Assembly (NCBI GenBank): GCA_034008185.1
Contig: CM067081.1
Location: 188,249,510 to 188,313,509 of the forward strand
From: Gorsachius magnificus
Lineage: Eukaryota; Chordata; Aves; Pelecaniformes; Ardeidae
DNA: 64,000 nucleotides
Direction: 5' to 3'
The position numbers and the translations under genes are program-made. This document shows, one piece after another, positions 32,851 to 45,463 of this stretch (within the stretch, counting starts at the first letter, position 1; each line of letters opens with the position of its first letter). The notes below the pieces were generated by a model. It was not told the DNA's origin. It was given only the letters and a program-made list of their open reading frames with translations, and made no database searches.

Positions 32851-33329
32851 GCATCAACTTTTAGAATCATACCAACTAAGAATGTCATCTTCCGCTGCCT
32901 TATGTGGAAGTTTCTAGCAGTATTGATTGCAGAATTATAATGTAAAATGTGACTTCAGCATACTCCTATATTAAATAGCTTCGAACCCCGTTGCCATGCA
33001 GAAGAAAATGCCCACTTGCCACCAAGCAGGAGTTTTCCAGATGTGTGGAGCTTTGAGGGAAACCAGAGCTGGTAGAGCAAAGCTTCAGAGAGGCGTTGCT
33101 AATGAAAAGATGCTGGAGCAAAGGTGATTACAACAAAGCAGCAATTCTTGTTTCCACCCTCAGGTGTAAGGAGTGGTAGGCTCACACCAGGTGCTGGAAG
33201 GAACACTTACCTTTCCCTGATCGGACTGGAGCCTCTGGCACAGTTTTCTATTTTCTTCTCCATTATCTCTCAACCCACAGCAAAGGTTTTCTGAGAAGTA
33301 ATTGTAATAGGATTAACGTGTGGTGGGAG

Positions 33330-33780
33330 TAAATGTACTTATTTGCAGATGGAGTTAGGAGAGTAGAGGAATATTCTGTTGGATTGTCTGAATTCATGAA
33401 ATTCTGAGTAAGGGCTGATGGGGTTATTTTTACTTAAGGCCAGTTCCCTGATCATAAGTTTTAAAGTGCAGTAATGCAGAGGAGGACCTGAGGGTGATGG
33501 AGAGCAAATGAGACAGGAGTTCACAATGTGATGAAGTTGCAAAAAAATGAGTACTGTACTGGATGTATAAATAGGGTATGACTTTTAAGGACAGGAAAAT
33601 AATTCTGCTTCATGCAGCTTTGCTTACACTTGGGAATACTGTGTCCAGGTTTAAAAAGATTTTGAAAATTTGATGGAATCCTAGACAGCTGGCAGTAATC
33701 CTAAGGTTTTGGGGAATCACTCCTATGAAAATAACAAAGGAATTTAAGTCTAGAAAGAAAAAGCTGAGGCTACAATCTGT
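33330..33780 (+). mobile_element. Ancient degraded CR1 fragment, plus strand
   Basis: Several blocks in the right order match CR1 ORF2 at low identity. These are a 'TTTGCAGATGG' block (33343; the FADD region), 'GAGGAGGACCTGAGGGTGATGG' at about 33479-33500 (the KDLGVL region), 'CTTGGGAATACTGTGTCCAGG' near 33631 (LEYCVQF), and 'AAGAAAAAGCTGAGGCT' near 33757 (EKRRLRG). Many indels and stops; no 3' end seen. It lies about 0.5 kb from the oppositely oriented old fragment at 32492-32850. Limits are approximate. Confidence 0.6.
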
Positions 33781-34609
33781 TCCTCAGCCTGGAATAACCT
33801 ATGATATTTCAGTCATGTGAGACCCTTGCTCATAGAAAACAGAGGGAATGTCCTGAAATCAAAGTAACTGTCCAGTTATTTAATTCTAAATGAGCTTTTG
33901 GTGATTTTCCCTGTTTCAAGATTGTTCGTATATACCAGTATAGGCCAGTGAGGTATTTCCTGCATGACAGAAAGTCGTCAGATGCATCAAAACCAGGATG
34001 GTGGGAAGCACTAGACTCCCCCATATCAGCTTGTCTGCCAGCATGTCTTAAAAACACAAGTTATTCTTTTCCAGAATTTTACAGCGTGCGAGTTACTACT
34101 TCTGAGCAAACATAAATGAAGAATAAGTATTTCTTTCCATGCATAGCCATGCACAGAGATATCAGTATGTCAATCATGAAATGTGCTTTATCTAAAAACA
34201 CAGGCCTAGAAGTAAGTATTAGTAAATGGGTAGGTTACTACAGACCAATATGTTTGTTACCTCAAGGTGTCTGGCCATTTGCTTAATACAGTAGGATGTG
34301 AATATACTGGATTAAACCCAGGCAAACAGCTGATGATGTAATTGGGAGTCGCCAGAGCAGATGCATCTACTAACTCCAAACACCTTTAAAGCTTTCACAG
34401 GCTGCTTGTTTACAGTGGTTTTAGTATGTACTGCATAAAAAATGCTGGATTTGTCTATAATATGTGAGCCAAAAAAAAAAGGAAGCATAATTATTTTATG
34501 TAAGAGTGCGTATGAATTACCTAATCTCTATGTTCGTCCAACTGCTTTACAAATAGTTTGGGAAAAGCAGACCCCTATGTAGTCTGATCTCTGTCTTTGG
34601 ATGTGACAT
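33781..34609. other. Spacer without recognised features
   Basis: Average to AT-rich sequence between two CR1 fragments. It may contain the eroded 3' tail of the old plus-strand CR1, but I cannot trace it. Confidence 0.4.
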
Positions 34610-34710
34610 TTTAGGGACATGGTTTAGTGGTGAGTTGTCAGGGTTAGGTTAAAGGTTGGACTTGATCTTAAAGGTCTTTTCCAACCAAAGCGATTCTATG
34701 ATTCTATGAT
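34610..34710 (+). mobile_element. CR1 3'-terminal fragment, about 100 bp
   Basis: This is an extremely 5'-truncated copy. It starts at TTAGGGACATGGTTTAGTGG, which is the last codons and stop of ORF2 in related copies, and contains the 3' UTR 'GGTTGGACTTGATCTTAAAGG'. It ends with GATTCTATGATTCTATGAT at 34692-34710. It belongs to the same subfamily as the copies at 17.4 and 35.9 kb. Confidence 0.9.
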
Positions 34711-35478
34711 CTCAAACTCATCTTCTGTAGATAGAAACATCGTGGTTGTCAAATACCAACAGAATGTCAGGTACATTTTAATGCTGCTTTAATATGTGAG
34801 AAGAGGCTGTGTGGCTAATGCCAAGAAAAATATACAAACTTTAAATTTTATGATACCATAACCCAGTTTTTCTCCAAACCAGAAGGAGACTAAGTAGCTG
34901 AAAGAGTTGATAACTGGAAGTAAAACTTTTTGCTTCTAGGTGTAAGTAGTTGGTAAATAATTATTATCTCTTATTAAATATCCAATGAGAGAATTAAAAG
35001 ACACTATTTTTATGGGTCTCTATGTGAGAAAAGCAGCATGTTTCAACGAAGTTGAAACAAAATTAAAAAGCTGAACAAAGTTTCAATTACTGACTGCTCC
35101 TTTTGAGGAGGTTGTTTTTTTTTTCCAAGGAAACAAATATTTATTAACATAATCAATCATAAGCTTTCTTTTATGTTATTTGTAGAGAGAAGCAACATTA
35201 AGTTAGGTCAAATGCATTTGAGGTCTACTGCCATCCTTTTCCTAGCATTTAATCTATTACACACAAGCAACAAGAAAGCCAGGGATAATGACGTGAAAGT
35301 TCTGTTTCTAGTGACGCGAGTGGGAACTTGCAGAAAGCAAAGACTGTTGCTGCTCTTCAGTGTTTTGTACCCTTGAAGTGCCTTTCCAGCCCTGCTGAAG
35401 GCTGAGTCCCAGAGAGGGGGGCCTTTTATAGTGCAAGTTGGGTTGTTCTCCTGACTTCTTCCGTACTGTCACAAATTT
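34711..35478. other. Spacer between two CR1 copies; nothing recognised
   Basis: AT-rich sequence with a T10 run near 35116. The two flanking CR1 copies are in the same orientation and of the same subfamily. Confidence 0.5.
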
Positions 35479-35942
35479 GCTGGAACTTGTCCAGAGAAGG
35501 GCAACAAAGCTGGTGAGGGGTCTGCAGCACAAGTCTGCTGAGGAGCAGCTGAAGGAACTGGGGCTGTTTAGTCTGGAGAAGAGGAGGCTGAGGGGAGACC
35601 TGATCACCCTCTACAACTGCCTGAAAGGGGGGTGTAGTGAGGTGGGTGTTGGTTTCCTCTCCCTGGTAACGGGTGATAGGACAAGAGGAAATGGCCTGAA
35701 GTTGTGCCAGGGCAGGTTTAGATTGGGCATTAGGAAAAATTTCTTCACTGACAGGGTTGTGAAGTATGGGAACTGGCTGCCCAGGGAAGTGGTCGAGTCC
35801 CCATCCCTGGAGGTATTTAAAAGACGGGTAGATGAGGTGCTTAGGGACATGGTTTAGTGGTGGGATGGCAGGGTTATGTTAATGGTTGGACTTGATGATC
35901 TTGAAGGTCTTTTCGAACCTAAATGATTCTATGATTCTATGA
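35479..35942 (+). mobile_element. CR1 LINE, 5'-truncated, young subfamily
   Basis: It runs from 'CTGGAACTTGTCCAGAGAAGG' to the octamer tail at 35942. The ORF2 tail is open to its stop at 35857 and reads [20 protein letters not shown] then [20 protein letters not shown], ending EVLRDMV, as in the copy at 16992-17435. By eye about ten substitutions separate the two over roughly 370 bases, so both inserted recently from closely related sources. It inserted less than 1 kb downstream of the 100-bp CR1 at 34.6 kb. Confidence 0.95.
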
Positions 35943-37174
35943 AATATATCCTGTCAAGTACAGAAATTTCCATGAAATTTCCATGTGACCTGTCCTACCT
36001 TCATAGTCCAACTTCTCTCCATAAAATATAAATAATACTGTGTTCAAGATCACCTTCCTCTTCTATAAGTCCCTTAAAGACATTTTTATGGCATGCATCT
36101 GGGTTAAGACAGCAGCTGCCAGCTCAGGTACAATGAATCTGACTATCACAACAGAATAGTCGGGGGATGAGGCAGCGCTTTCCTGGAGACTGATTCAGGA
36201 TCACTTCTGATCTCATTACTCTCTGTGCCAGGTAGAAGGGGAACTCCAGGCCTGCCTTCATGTATAAAAACTCACAGACTTGATGATGAATGAATGCATA
36301 TGAAACTTTTGTCAGGAGAAATAGGATGGGCTTTGTACATGGCAGATGCTATGGGTTTTGTTGTTTCTTTTTTTTTTTTCTTGATGTGTTATGATTTGAA
36401 AGTGTGGCATCAGAAATGGCACAGAAACCTGAATGGTGTTACATAGCCAGGGCTACTGTTAATGTAAATTGTCTTTTTTCATAGGCCTGGTCCAAGACAG
36501 AAGTAAGGGGTTTATACATACATATATATGTACAAATATCTTCTATGTATGTAGATATATGTTTCCCCCCTCCCATGTTCATTCTCATGAGGGCCTTGTG
36601 CCCTGGGAGGCCAGTTCAGATGAGTACTGCAAGGTTCTGTTTCTTTGGCTATGTGGATTTTTTTCTGAACATTGGCCTCGTAGTAATTTCTTGTCCTTTT
36701 GCACAAACAGTTTTCCAATATTTGGAGGCTCTTCCGGCTTCTCTCTATCGATAGCAGAATTTGATCATCCTTGGTATTTATTTGTTGCAATTTTGTTTGC
36801 TTAATTGCCCTAACACCATTATACATATAGACTGCCATGACCAACTTTTTAGCTTACAGTGGCCAAGGCTGACTTTCTAACTGGTTCTGTACAACACTAA
36901 GCCCTGTATTTTCTCCTGATGCATATAGTTTGTGCCATCAGCTGGGTTGCTTTTAGCCCTTTGGATTCCCTCAGCAATAATTCAGAGCTAAAAAACATCT
37001 ATGCCTCAACCCATTGCCTTGCAATCAAATGAGAAATCAGAGAAGCCTATTGACCGAACTGGCTTAACTGCTTACCATCCTGGCTAACCTTGGGCAGGAG
37101 TTTCTGTTTCAGGTGTCATCACACATGGGAATACTTAATTACTCTTTCCTTTAGTCTGAATGAAAGGTACTTAC

Positions 37175-37270
37175 CAGACATGTATGAGTAATGGATTTTG
37201 TTGTGAGGCAAGCATAAAAATCACATGTAAAATTGTTTGGATTTATTCCATATTAAATGTATCATTCTGA
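37175..37270 (-). other. Candidate non-coding exon, 96 nt, minus strand (unproven)
   Basis: On the minus strand an excellent acceptor (ACATTTTCCTTTACAG, AG at 37272-37271) precedes 96 bases that end ...CATGTCTG, followed by a GTAAGTACC donor. All three frames contain stops, so if spliced it would belong to a UTR or a long non-coding RNA. Evidence is limited to the splice signals. Confidence 0.2.
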
Positions 37271-37747
37271 CTGTAAAGGAAAATGTACTTTTGGAATGAA
37301 ACTTGTTTTAATTAAAAAAGCATTAAAATTATTCACTTGGTTCAACCCAGTTGTAATTCTTTCCAGATTTGCCTTTCCTCAGCATAATTTCTGATCTCTG
37401 AAAATGTCTTTTACCTCTTGTGTTCAGTATATTATTTTACTTCAATTGTGCTGGTAAATTAGTGGCAGCATTTTTTATCAATACTAAAAATAGACTTTTG
37501 CAGATCATAACTTGAAAGTGTCTTTTTCCATCCAATGTTAATTTTCAAAACCATTTTTATATTTTGGATTTATTTTCTGGTATCTCCTTTCACTGATTGC
37601 TCTCCCCAAATACTGACCAGTGCAGAAAGCTGCCTAATGGTCTTCTCCCAGAACTTCCTCCAAATGTGAAGGTCCTTTACTTGGATTTATCTACTTACAT
37701 TAGCGGCTCATCTTCTCTTGCCACATGCTTAGACTTCCAGACTGTGT

Positions 37748-38407
37748 TCAATATTGTAGTAATTTTTGAATCATTGTTAATTTCTGCCCCAGTCCTAGAC
37801 CTACTTTTTCACCTAGGTACTTGGTAAAGCTCTTCATAATCCTCTTACCCATTTGCCCAGCATTACTGACATGGATTCCTTTTTTTTTGATGTTCTTGCT
37901 CTTTCTGAGACATTTCTTCTGCTTTGTGGAATATAGCCACAAAGGTTTTCATGTTATGCCAAGAAATCTGTGATCTTTGGGATTAGTTCTTCAGAAGGTG
38001 GATTCTCCCATGCTTGAAATCTTTGATTTCGGGATCATAAAGTTGTAGCCTGTGTAATTTAGTCTTCTCAAAGCTTTACGCCAGCTTTGACTTGTCAGCG
38101 GGAAAAACGTGCTGTTAGAGAGCCCACATCTAATGCTAACTTCCACAGATTTCCAGGGAAAGATGTGATTTTTAGATGTTCTCATAGACAAGACTAGATA
38201 GTGCTGACTCACGCACTTAAGGCCTATGATGATGCGGTTACGTTTACTGGTTTTTGTTGATGGTCTGTCAGGGGAGCCGTGGAGCCTTCCTGATACACCG
38301 GTGAACAACTTGTATTTTGCTTTTTGAAGCTTTATGTTGTTTCTCTTTTTGTAAATGGTAGAGCTATATTCTCTGAAGATGCAATCTGGTACCTTTATTA
38401 TGCACAC
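37748..38407 (-). pseudogene. Coding-like remnant, possibly an eroded DNA-transposon transposase
   Basis: Two minus-strand open segments follow each other: 138 codons (38407-37991) and 64 codons (37942-37748). The first contains RPSTKTSKRNRIIIGLK and later SQSWRKALRRLNYTGYNF. This spacing recalls the Tc1/mariner transposase N-terminal region, where a GRP hook is followed by a second helix-turn-helix with a T..RRL...G motif. Later catalytic Asp blocks are not recognisable, and no inverted terminal repeats were found. The resemblance is weak and judged by eye; an unrelated chance frame is possible. Confidence 0.22.
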
Positions 38408-39706
38408 AGCAAGACAGGCTTTGGGTCACTTTGCATGTTAAATTTCATATAATCTTAATGTACTCTATAAACAACTTATAATCTAAAAAGAATTGAGACA
38501 TATAGCATTGATGTATAATTCATGCATTCATTTACAAAGGGTGCAATATGCACATGCTAGCAGTTTCCTCTGGGGCCTGCAAACTGAACTGAAAATTGTT
38601 TTGACTTATGTTCAGTGTGGTGTATAAAATAGTAATTTTCCAAGATGTATCTTAATTGTCAGAGGAAGAAGTGAATTCCTGTACAAAGTAGAAAGTAGGA
38701 CAAGAAAATCTATTTCATGTCACAGTCATTAGTCCAATCAGAGTATGAACAAAGAGGAGGGACCATGGAAGTGCTAACCTTGTCAATCATAAAGGAGAAC
38801 AGCCTCAAAATTGAGATTAATCTCTTCATAGTGATTATTTAAATGTTATGAATATCTTCTTTCATCAAGTGTTGTCAGCTCTTAAGACTGGTGTCTTACA
38901 AAATATATTAGGGATACTAATGGATGATCGGTCAGAAATAAGAAGGAATAAAATCATTATGTATTAAAATCATTAATTTAGTGTTCAAATCTGTGGGGCT
39001 AATGGGAAAAGCAAGTAAAAGTCCTATCCTAGACCTTATATGGTATTTTTCCTAGGCTTTTTAGCAAGGAGGCTATCCATATTATACCCATATTTGATTA
39101 ATCAGGTATTGTGATTTTAAAAGTACATTAGGAATGCATACAAAGTGTTAGCAGAAAGAATCAAGAGCAGTGATGTGGGAAAGACTTCTTGTAGATGTTT
39201 GGGGAGGTTTTTATTTATGTATTTTCCCTTTGTGTTTGTTTTTTTAATTTTTTTGGTGTGTTGATTTTCCTCAACTTGTTTTTCCCTTTGGAAAGGCTTT
39301 CCTTTTGTTGGCTTTTTTCTTTCTTAGTTAATTTTTTGTACTTTTTTTTCTTGTCCCCTTCCTGGTTTTGTCTTTCCTTTCCACTGTAGCTACGTTACCT
39401 TGAAAGGCCCTTGTCTCTGTAGCATCACCTCTTTGACCTTTCTTTCCACTGCTCAGCATTTGTAACCGTTTAGAAATACTTAAGTAATTACCACTGTGAC
39501 TCACACCTGACCCATCAATGCTCAAGTCAGTGGAATTGTTTTGGGTATGAGAGGGGTTACAGTGTTTACACTGTGCTGTCAGCATCACATCAGCCCAATG
39601 CGAGCAGGTACCCGTTTTGTAGCTGAGGGCCTTGGGACAGGAATTTCATTACCTCAGTCAGAGGCAGAGTCCAGCTGGAGCTGGGCTTGGCATGCAGTGT
39701 CGTCCT

Positions 39707-39720
39707 CCCCCCCCCCCCCC
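39707..39720. repeat. C14 homopolymer
   Basis: A run of 14 cytosines (14 guanines on the minus strand). Such tracts can form i-motif or G-quadruplex-like structure and are prone to length variation and sequencing error. Confidence 0.9.
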
Positions 39721-41102
39721 GAAGTATTAGGCTGTATTCCTTTAGACCGAGCCCTGTCTTACACTCTCCTGGTCACAACAGAGGTCATGTACGATTGGAA
39801 GCGGCTCCTGGCAGCTTTAGCAGCGAGCATGTGGCGGCACTAACAGCCTCAGAAATTTCAGAATTGGTTTCAAGCTTCCTTCAAGAAGCAGGAAAGTTGT
39901 AGCCATAAACTGCCCTTCCAGCCCCGGCTGGCTACATGGAAGAAAACTAAAATGAATTTTCCAGAGATCTCTTTGTCTATTAAGTACAGAACATTTATGA
40001 GAAGACTTGTGAACATGCTTGGAGTGAATTTCAACATTTCTAGCAATTCCAAAGCCGGAGAGCAACTGGGTCCCAAAGGTCAGCTCTGAAACAAGCAGCC
40101 TGGCTTAGGGAGGCTTCGGAACATCATCCTCTCATGTGTGCTTGGGTGAACCAGCACTAATGCCGTGGGCATCAGCCAGGTTTCCTACACTGCAACGGGG
40201 TGCAAAAGGATATATCTCAGTGCTTTGGAGGTGTATCTCCGGGGAAGTTTTGTCCCAGTTTTGCTTCTCTTGTAATTACAGGGCGCGTGAGTGCAACCAC
40301 TACAATGAGCAAGGCAATGACATTTAAGAAATAAGATCCCCTTTGTACACTTTTCTAAAGGGTTTCTTTTGACCACAGGCTGTCTTCCTCCTGCTCACGA
40401 CGGCACTGGCAACATGAGACTAGCGGTATGAGATAAATGTGTTAGCATGGTGCATTAATTTTAATGAGATGGTGAATTTAGGGCAGCATATGACTACCGT
40501 AATTTGGATTAATTTGGAGATCTGCACCTCATTGTTGGAGCCCTGTCTGAGGCTGTCGCTTGTGCCCGTGTTAGTCAAGTGCATCTCGGCTAAAGCCAGA
40601 GCTGTGCTGGCTCGCGTCCAGCTGTGTCGGCTCTTCGACTTCCAACGCTGTGTCCTATGCGCTTCTGCCACTGGGTAAGCACGAGGGGGGTGAACGCAGA
40701 TCTCCCTGTACCTTTCAAAGCAGGCACGGTCTAAGTGAGCCCTTAGTTGGACGAACTGTCCTCTCACACGTACCTTGAGACTGGTCCATAAACCCTGTTG
40801 TCCTCTGAAGGGAACCATCTGAGTACACTCCCTTTTGCATAAGGAAACGGTGGATGGTAAAACCCAAATATTTCACAGCTGTAGATCCCTTAAATCTATA
40901 TGATTTTCAAACAACATAAATTCAGCCCCTGTCCCACGAAGTAAACAGTTTCTGCATAAGATGAGGCACAGCACAGAAATAAAATAAAGAAGAGCAGGGA
41001 GCACAAGCTGGCGATGAGAAAATACTAGTTAGCATGATGGACACCGGTGAGACTGCCAGCCAAACCAGCTGCCTGTCCGGGTTCTGCGGGCATCACGGCA
41101 GA

Positions 41103-41228
41103 GGAGAAGTTTTAAGAGGTTTTAGAAGATTTTGCAGACTTTTATACTGACATGCACTTCACCGAGGAGATTTTCGGAGGATTTTTGAAGACTTGGCAGA
41201 CTTTTATACGGAAATCCACTTGTGCGTG
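41103..41228. repeat. Two-unit diverged tandem repeat, period about 63 bp
   Basis: Unit 1 (41103-41165) and unit 2 (41166-41228) align with the shared block GCAGACTTTTATAC and a common GGAGA start, with several substitutions and a one-base shift. The divergence suggests an old tandem duplication. Confidence 0.75.
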
Positions 41229-44200
41229 AAGGAGGCAGGAAAAAAAAAGTTACGCGAACCTGAGACAGAGCTGCACAAAACCTGCTTACAGAGCTAAGAA
41301 AGGGGGGGAAGTAAACCCCAGGTGCAGTGGTAGAGCAGAGCGGTTCAAGAATTCAGCATAAAAAGAATGTTAAACAGGGGAAGAGCTGGTATTAAATCAT
41401 CACTTCTCGCCTGCCTCTGTCGTAAGGAGGGCGGGCAGGAGGATGCTCGCCCTGCCAGAGCTGTCCTGCAGGTATGCTGGGGACTGTTTTGTGCCCTGCG
41501 GCACGAGGGCAGAGGGGTGGGCAAGTGGTGGAGGGCTGCGTTTCTTCCCTCACCTCCTCCTCTGAGCTCTCCGCAGCAAGGGATCAACCACCTCTAGACT
41601 CTGCTCTCACCTTGACTTTGCTTTTTTCACCCTCCAAAGCCAGTATGGGGGCCCCACCCCCTGTGAAGGCTTTGGCAAGGTATTTTTCCACTGCTCACAG
41701 CTCTACCTCCAACAGCAGTTGTCAGATGCCCTCTTGCCCCTTTTGTGATCCTGTGCACATCCCTGCAGAGCGGCGTGAAATACTGTCAAGCAGAATAGCA
41801 CTTTATACCCACTTTACCCAGATGTAGTGACTGTGCAGAAGTCACTGAAGTCCACAGAAGCAGAGAACAAGTACACAGTGTTCTGAAAAGTAATTAGTCA
41901 CTGTATGCGAAATATCAGCGAAGCCTTTGAGGGAGAAATTGCTAAATGAATCAGTCTTGAAAAAGTACACCCATTTAATCAAGTGGATTTAAAAATCAAT
42001 CTGGTTCATCTGGTGCAAATCTCTAATGTAGATTTCCATTAATCCTTTTAACCCTTGTGTATATCAATTTTGCTTGTGTCAGTAAGTTACTGATGGAGAG
42101 CAGATATAATAAAGGGCTTAGTACCCATGAATTAAGTGCTCCAGTGCCCGAACTCTTAAGTGCTTGGACTAAAGTGCAATCATACAGTAAAGCATATAGG
42201 CTCCCTGTATAGAGAACGGGAATAATTAAGTGCCTAAGAAGGGGTTTAGACCAGCCCTTGTGCAACAGGAATCTCCTCTGAGTTAGTGATGGGGGATGTT
42301 GAGCATGGGGGTATATCTGAACATTTACCCCTTTTTGGAGTTTTAATGCCTAGCCTGAAAAAAGGGGGTGTGAACCTGTGTCAAGAGCTCCAACCCATTT
42401 TTGGCTGCCTGCAAACACGCATAATTTTAGAAGCTTTGCCTTCTGTCTGGCTGTGCCTCCCGCCTTCTGCGTAACAGCCGAGCAGACGGAGCGGGTGCCC
42501 AGGGCAGGAGAGCAAGCCCGGGCCATCAGCTTCCCTCTGCCTGGGGAAATGCTGCTGGTAGCTGTCTGTTTCACCAGGGAGGCACCTCCCGCCCCTTCTG
42601 CAGATGTGGGGTACCAGGGAGCAAGGACCACTGTCATCACTTGTCTGTAGAGCAGATAGGTGAGAGTCTAGGGTGGTAGCTTAGGGGTGGAGTGTTTCCC
42701 CTGAGCAAGGAGATTCTTGTTCCGTAGCAAAGTCACAGGTTTTTTGCCAATAAATGTAAAAGAGCATGTAACACATCAAGTTTTCAGGGAACAGGATGGC
42801 TGGGTAGTGCTTTGCAGACACCCACCTCTCGCCATGTACTGGACTGATCCTGGCCTCACTGTAGAGGCAAGAGGCTAAGGATTAATTTTAACAATGCCAC
42901 AAGTTTATTTGGACTGAGGTCCAAGGCCTTGTCAGTGCAGATTTTTGGAGCTGCCCTTTCTTACGCCTCCTCCATGTTCATGTTGTGGTTTTGTATGTGA
43001 AGTAAAGCCCTGCTTCTGCTTCCAAGCAGCGAAGAGGGAGTGTGCAGAAGAGGAAACACAGGGCAGATTGCTGAAACACAGCTCAAGGTTGCTGCTACCT
43101 GATCTCCTGTGCTTCACGTAGGTCTCTGAAGCACAGTGTTGGGGAAAAAAAGCAGGACTGAAGGGAAACAAGACAAGAACAAGGTCAACCTTGTACTACA
43201 CCAAGCAGATCAGCAGAATTTCTGGGTCAGAATGGATGAGGTGTCCAAGGGCCGAGCGGAGACGTTTATAGGATAAACAATGAGGCAGTGTTTGGCCTTC
43301 AAGGAGAAAGCTTAACTCTTGATTATTGTAGGCATACACCATCTGACCTCAGCAAAGCAATCCTAATGCTGTTTTCATGAAGCTCATGGAGAGTTTTGCT
43401 TAGAGACCTGCTTGGAGAGTGCTGGGTTAGGCTGATGTTTAATTGAGTTACCTGAGTCTAATTCTGTTGCTGTAATTGCCTGGGGGAAGCAGAAAGGGCT
43501 GGTTACCAATTAAGATTGTAATGTTATTAATTTAAGAGAGTTTGAAGGGTATATGTAGTCTAAGGAATCTATCTAATTGATAGGAAAACAAGTTAAATAT
43601 CCTCCTGCCTCAAATTCTAGCTGTATTCTCTGTTCAGGGAACTCAGTTTTCTATTTTTGCATTTGAAAGGTCAGGTCTTTGCAGCCTGAGGGAGGGCTGG
43701 CATAGCCGTGTCATGAGAAGCTGAAATCCAAGCTGCAGCTCTGCCTTCCCCACAATGAGGGGCTGAGTGATGAATGGGGAGACGCCCTCTTCCGCAGGAG
43801 AACAGCTGTAACTCTTGTTTCAGCCGGGTGTGACATCAGCATTGAGGTCTTCCAAAACCTGGCTGCTGTCTTCTAGCACAAAGAGTAGCAGAAGAAGAAA
43901 ACAACCTACCAGAAAGGAACGGTAGGGACCAAAAGACTGCTATTTGCTTCCCAGCTTTTTATTGAGCAGAGATGGCTCTTCTAGCTGTCCTATGAGAAAT
44001 GTTACACAAAACTCTTGCTACAAGCCCCCATCCAGTTCATCTCTGTGAACTTCAGCTCACAACCGACCTGAAGTAGGGAGTACTACATAGTTACAAGGAG
44101 TACTACTAAAATCTGGCAACCCTCCTTTGGCAGATGAAGACTGTTAAGTCTTCAGGACTGAATAGCTGCTCTAGATATTTGTGATAATGCAAAACAAAAC

Positions 44201-45419
44201 AAAAAAAAAATTAAATATTAAGCAAGCTCCTATTCTTCTTTTTTTCCTCCTAAACTTTCTAAATGAGAGGAAACATTCTGTCTTGAATGATTGCTAGAGC
44301 ATGTAAACTGTTATCTCTTAAGTTATATATAGTGCAGCCAAAAATTAATCCTGCAGTATGTTTTGGGTCTGTTTCTGCCAGCCCTGTAAACAGCTCCTGT
44401 ATGGTCAGTGCATTCACTTAGCCTAGAGAGTTCTTTGCTATCTGAGGCGGCTTTTCAGATGCTGAGGCTTGTTCCAGTAAGGTAGCAGTGGCTTTCTAAG
44501 GAGCAAAATGACAATTTGTAATAGCAGCTGAAGAGTTCAGTTTCCCAGAGTTTGACATAGGGCAGATCTGTCTCTGTGATCCAGAGGGACCCTGCTCGTA
44601 TGACCTGGAGGGCAGACCATCATCTACCCATCTTCAAGAACAAGGCAGTGGTATCAAAGCAGAGCTCTGAGTCCTTAATGGGCTCTTTGAAGCCAGAGTA
44701 GCAGAGAAGGTGAAGTACTGCAGCTCCCTCCCTCCTTCTGAAGAAAAGCCAGCGCAGCACGGCTCTCTAGAAGTTACCTGTATAAAGGTAGAGAAACTAA
44801 ATATGATTGTATAGGATATGCTGCTCTTGGGGAGTTCCTGTTTCTGTTGAGTTACCTTATTTGTCCCTGATGCTTTAATTGTAAAGCTGCACTCTGCTTT
44901 TGATGACACTTCCCTGGTCTGCAAGCGGAGCCACCTTCTCTACTGCTGCAGTCCCCGTGTCGTAACGTGTACAAGCGATACCTCCATTGGTACCTCCACG
45001 ACCTTCATGTAAATGAATACACAACGTGAAAAAAAAAAAAAAGATGAATTTGACTCTACAGTGAATAAATATTGGGTGAAGCTTTAGCTACCCCATTTGT
45101 TAAGAAACTCCTTTAGCCTATTTTCATACTGTTTTGGTGGTCGCATTCGACAAGGATAGCAAGGGTAGTAGGAGTGATTGCCAAAATGGAGATTAACCAA
45201 ATATTGCAAAATATTGGTGAAGCACAGTACTGAATTCACAAGACTGGGCAAATTTATTGCCTGATTTACATCAGCGCAATCAAGTTTAAAAAAAAAAAAA
45301 GCAAGCCCAACAAAGCAACGTGAGTAATCTGTTGAAACAGTTCATTTTTAATACTGACTACTGGCAGCAAAGTACTTACTAATGAGGTTCAGGATATGAA
45401 TTATTGTTGAAATGAATCC

Positions 45420-45463
45420 TTGAATAGTTTTGTATAATGTATTGAATAGTTTTGTATAATGTG
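45420..45463. repeat. Tandem duplication of a 22-bp unit
   Basis: TTGAATAGTTTTGTATAATG plus two bases occurs twice head to tail, the copies differing only at the last base; a third partial start (TTGAA) follows. The near identity indicates a recent event. Confidence 0.9.

Noticed and set aside
37597..37827. Plus-strand frame starting with a leucine-rich-repeat-like stretch (CRKLPNGLLPELPPNVKVLY)
   Set aside because: Only one repeat-like unit is visible. The rest does not continue the leucine pattern and there is no receptor-type context, so it is best seen as chance.
40420..40818. 132-codon minus-strand frame
   Set aside because: No recognisable domain or splice context, and the overlapping plus-strand frame is equally open.
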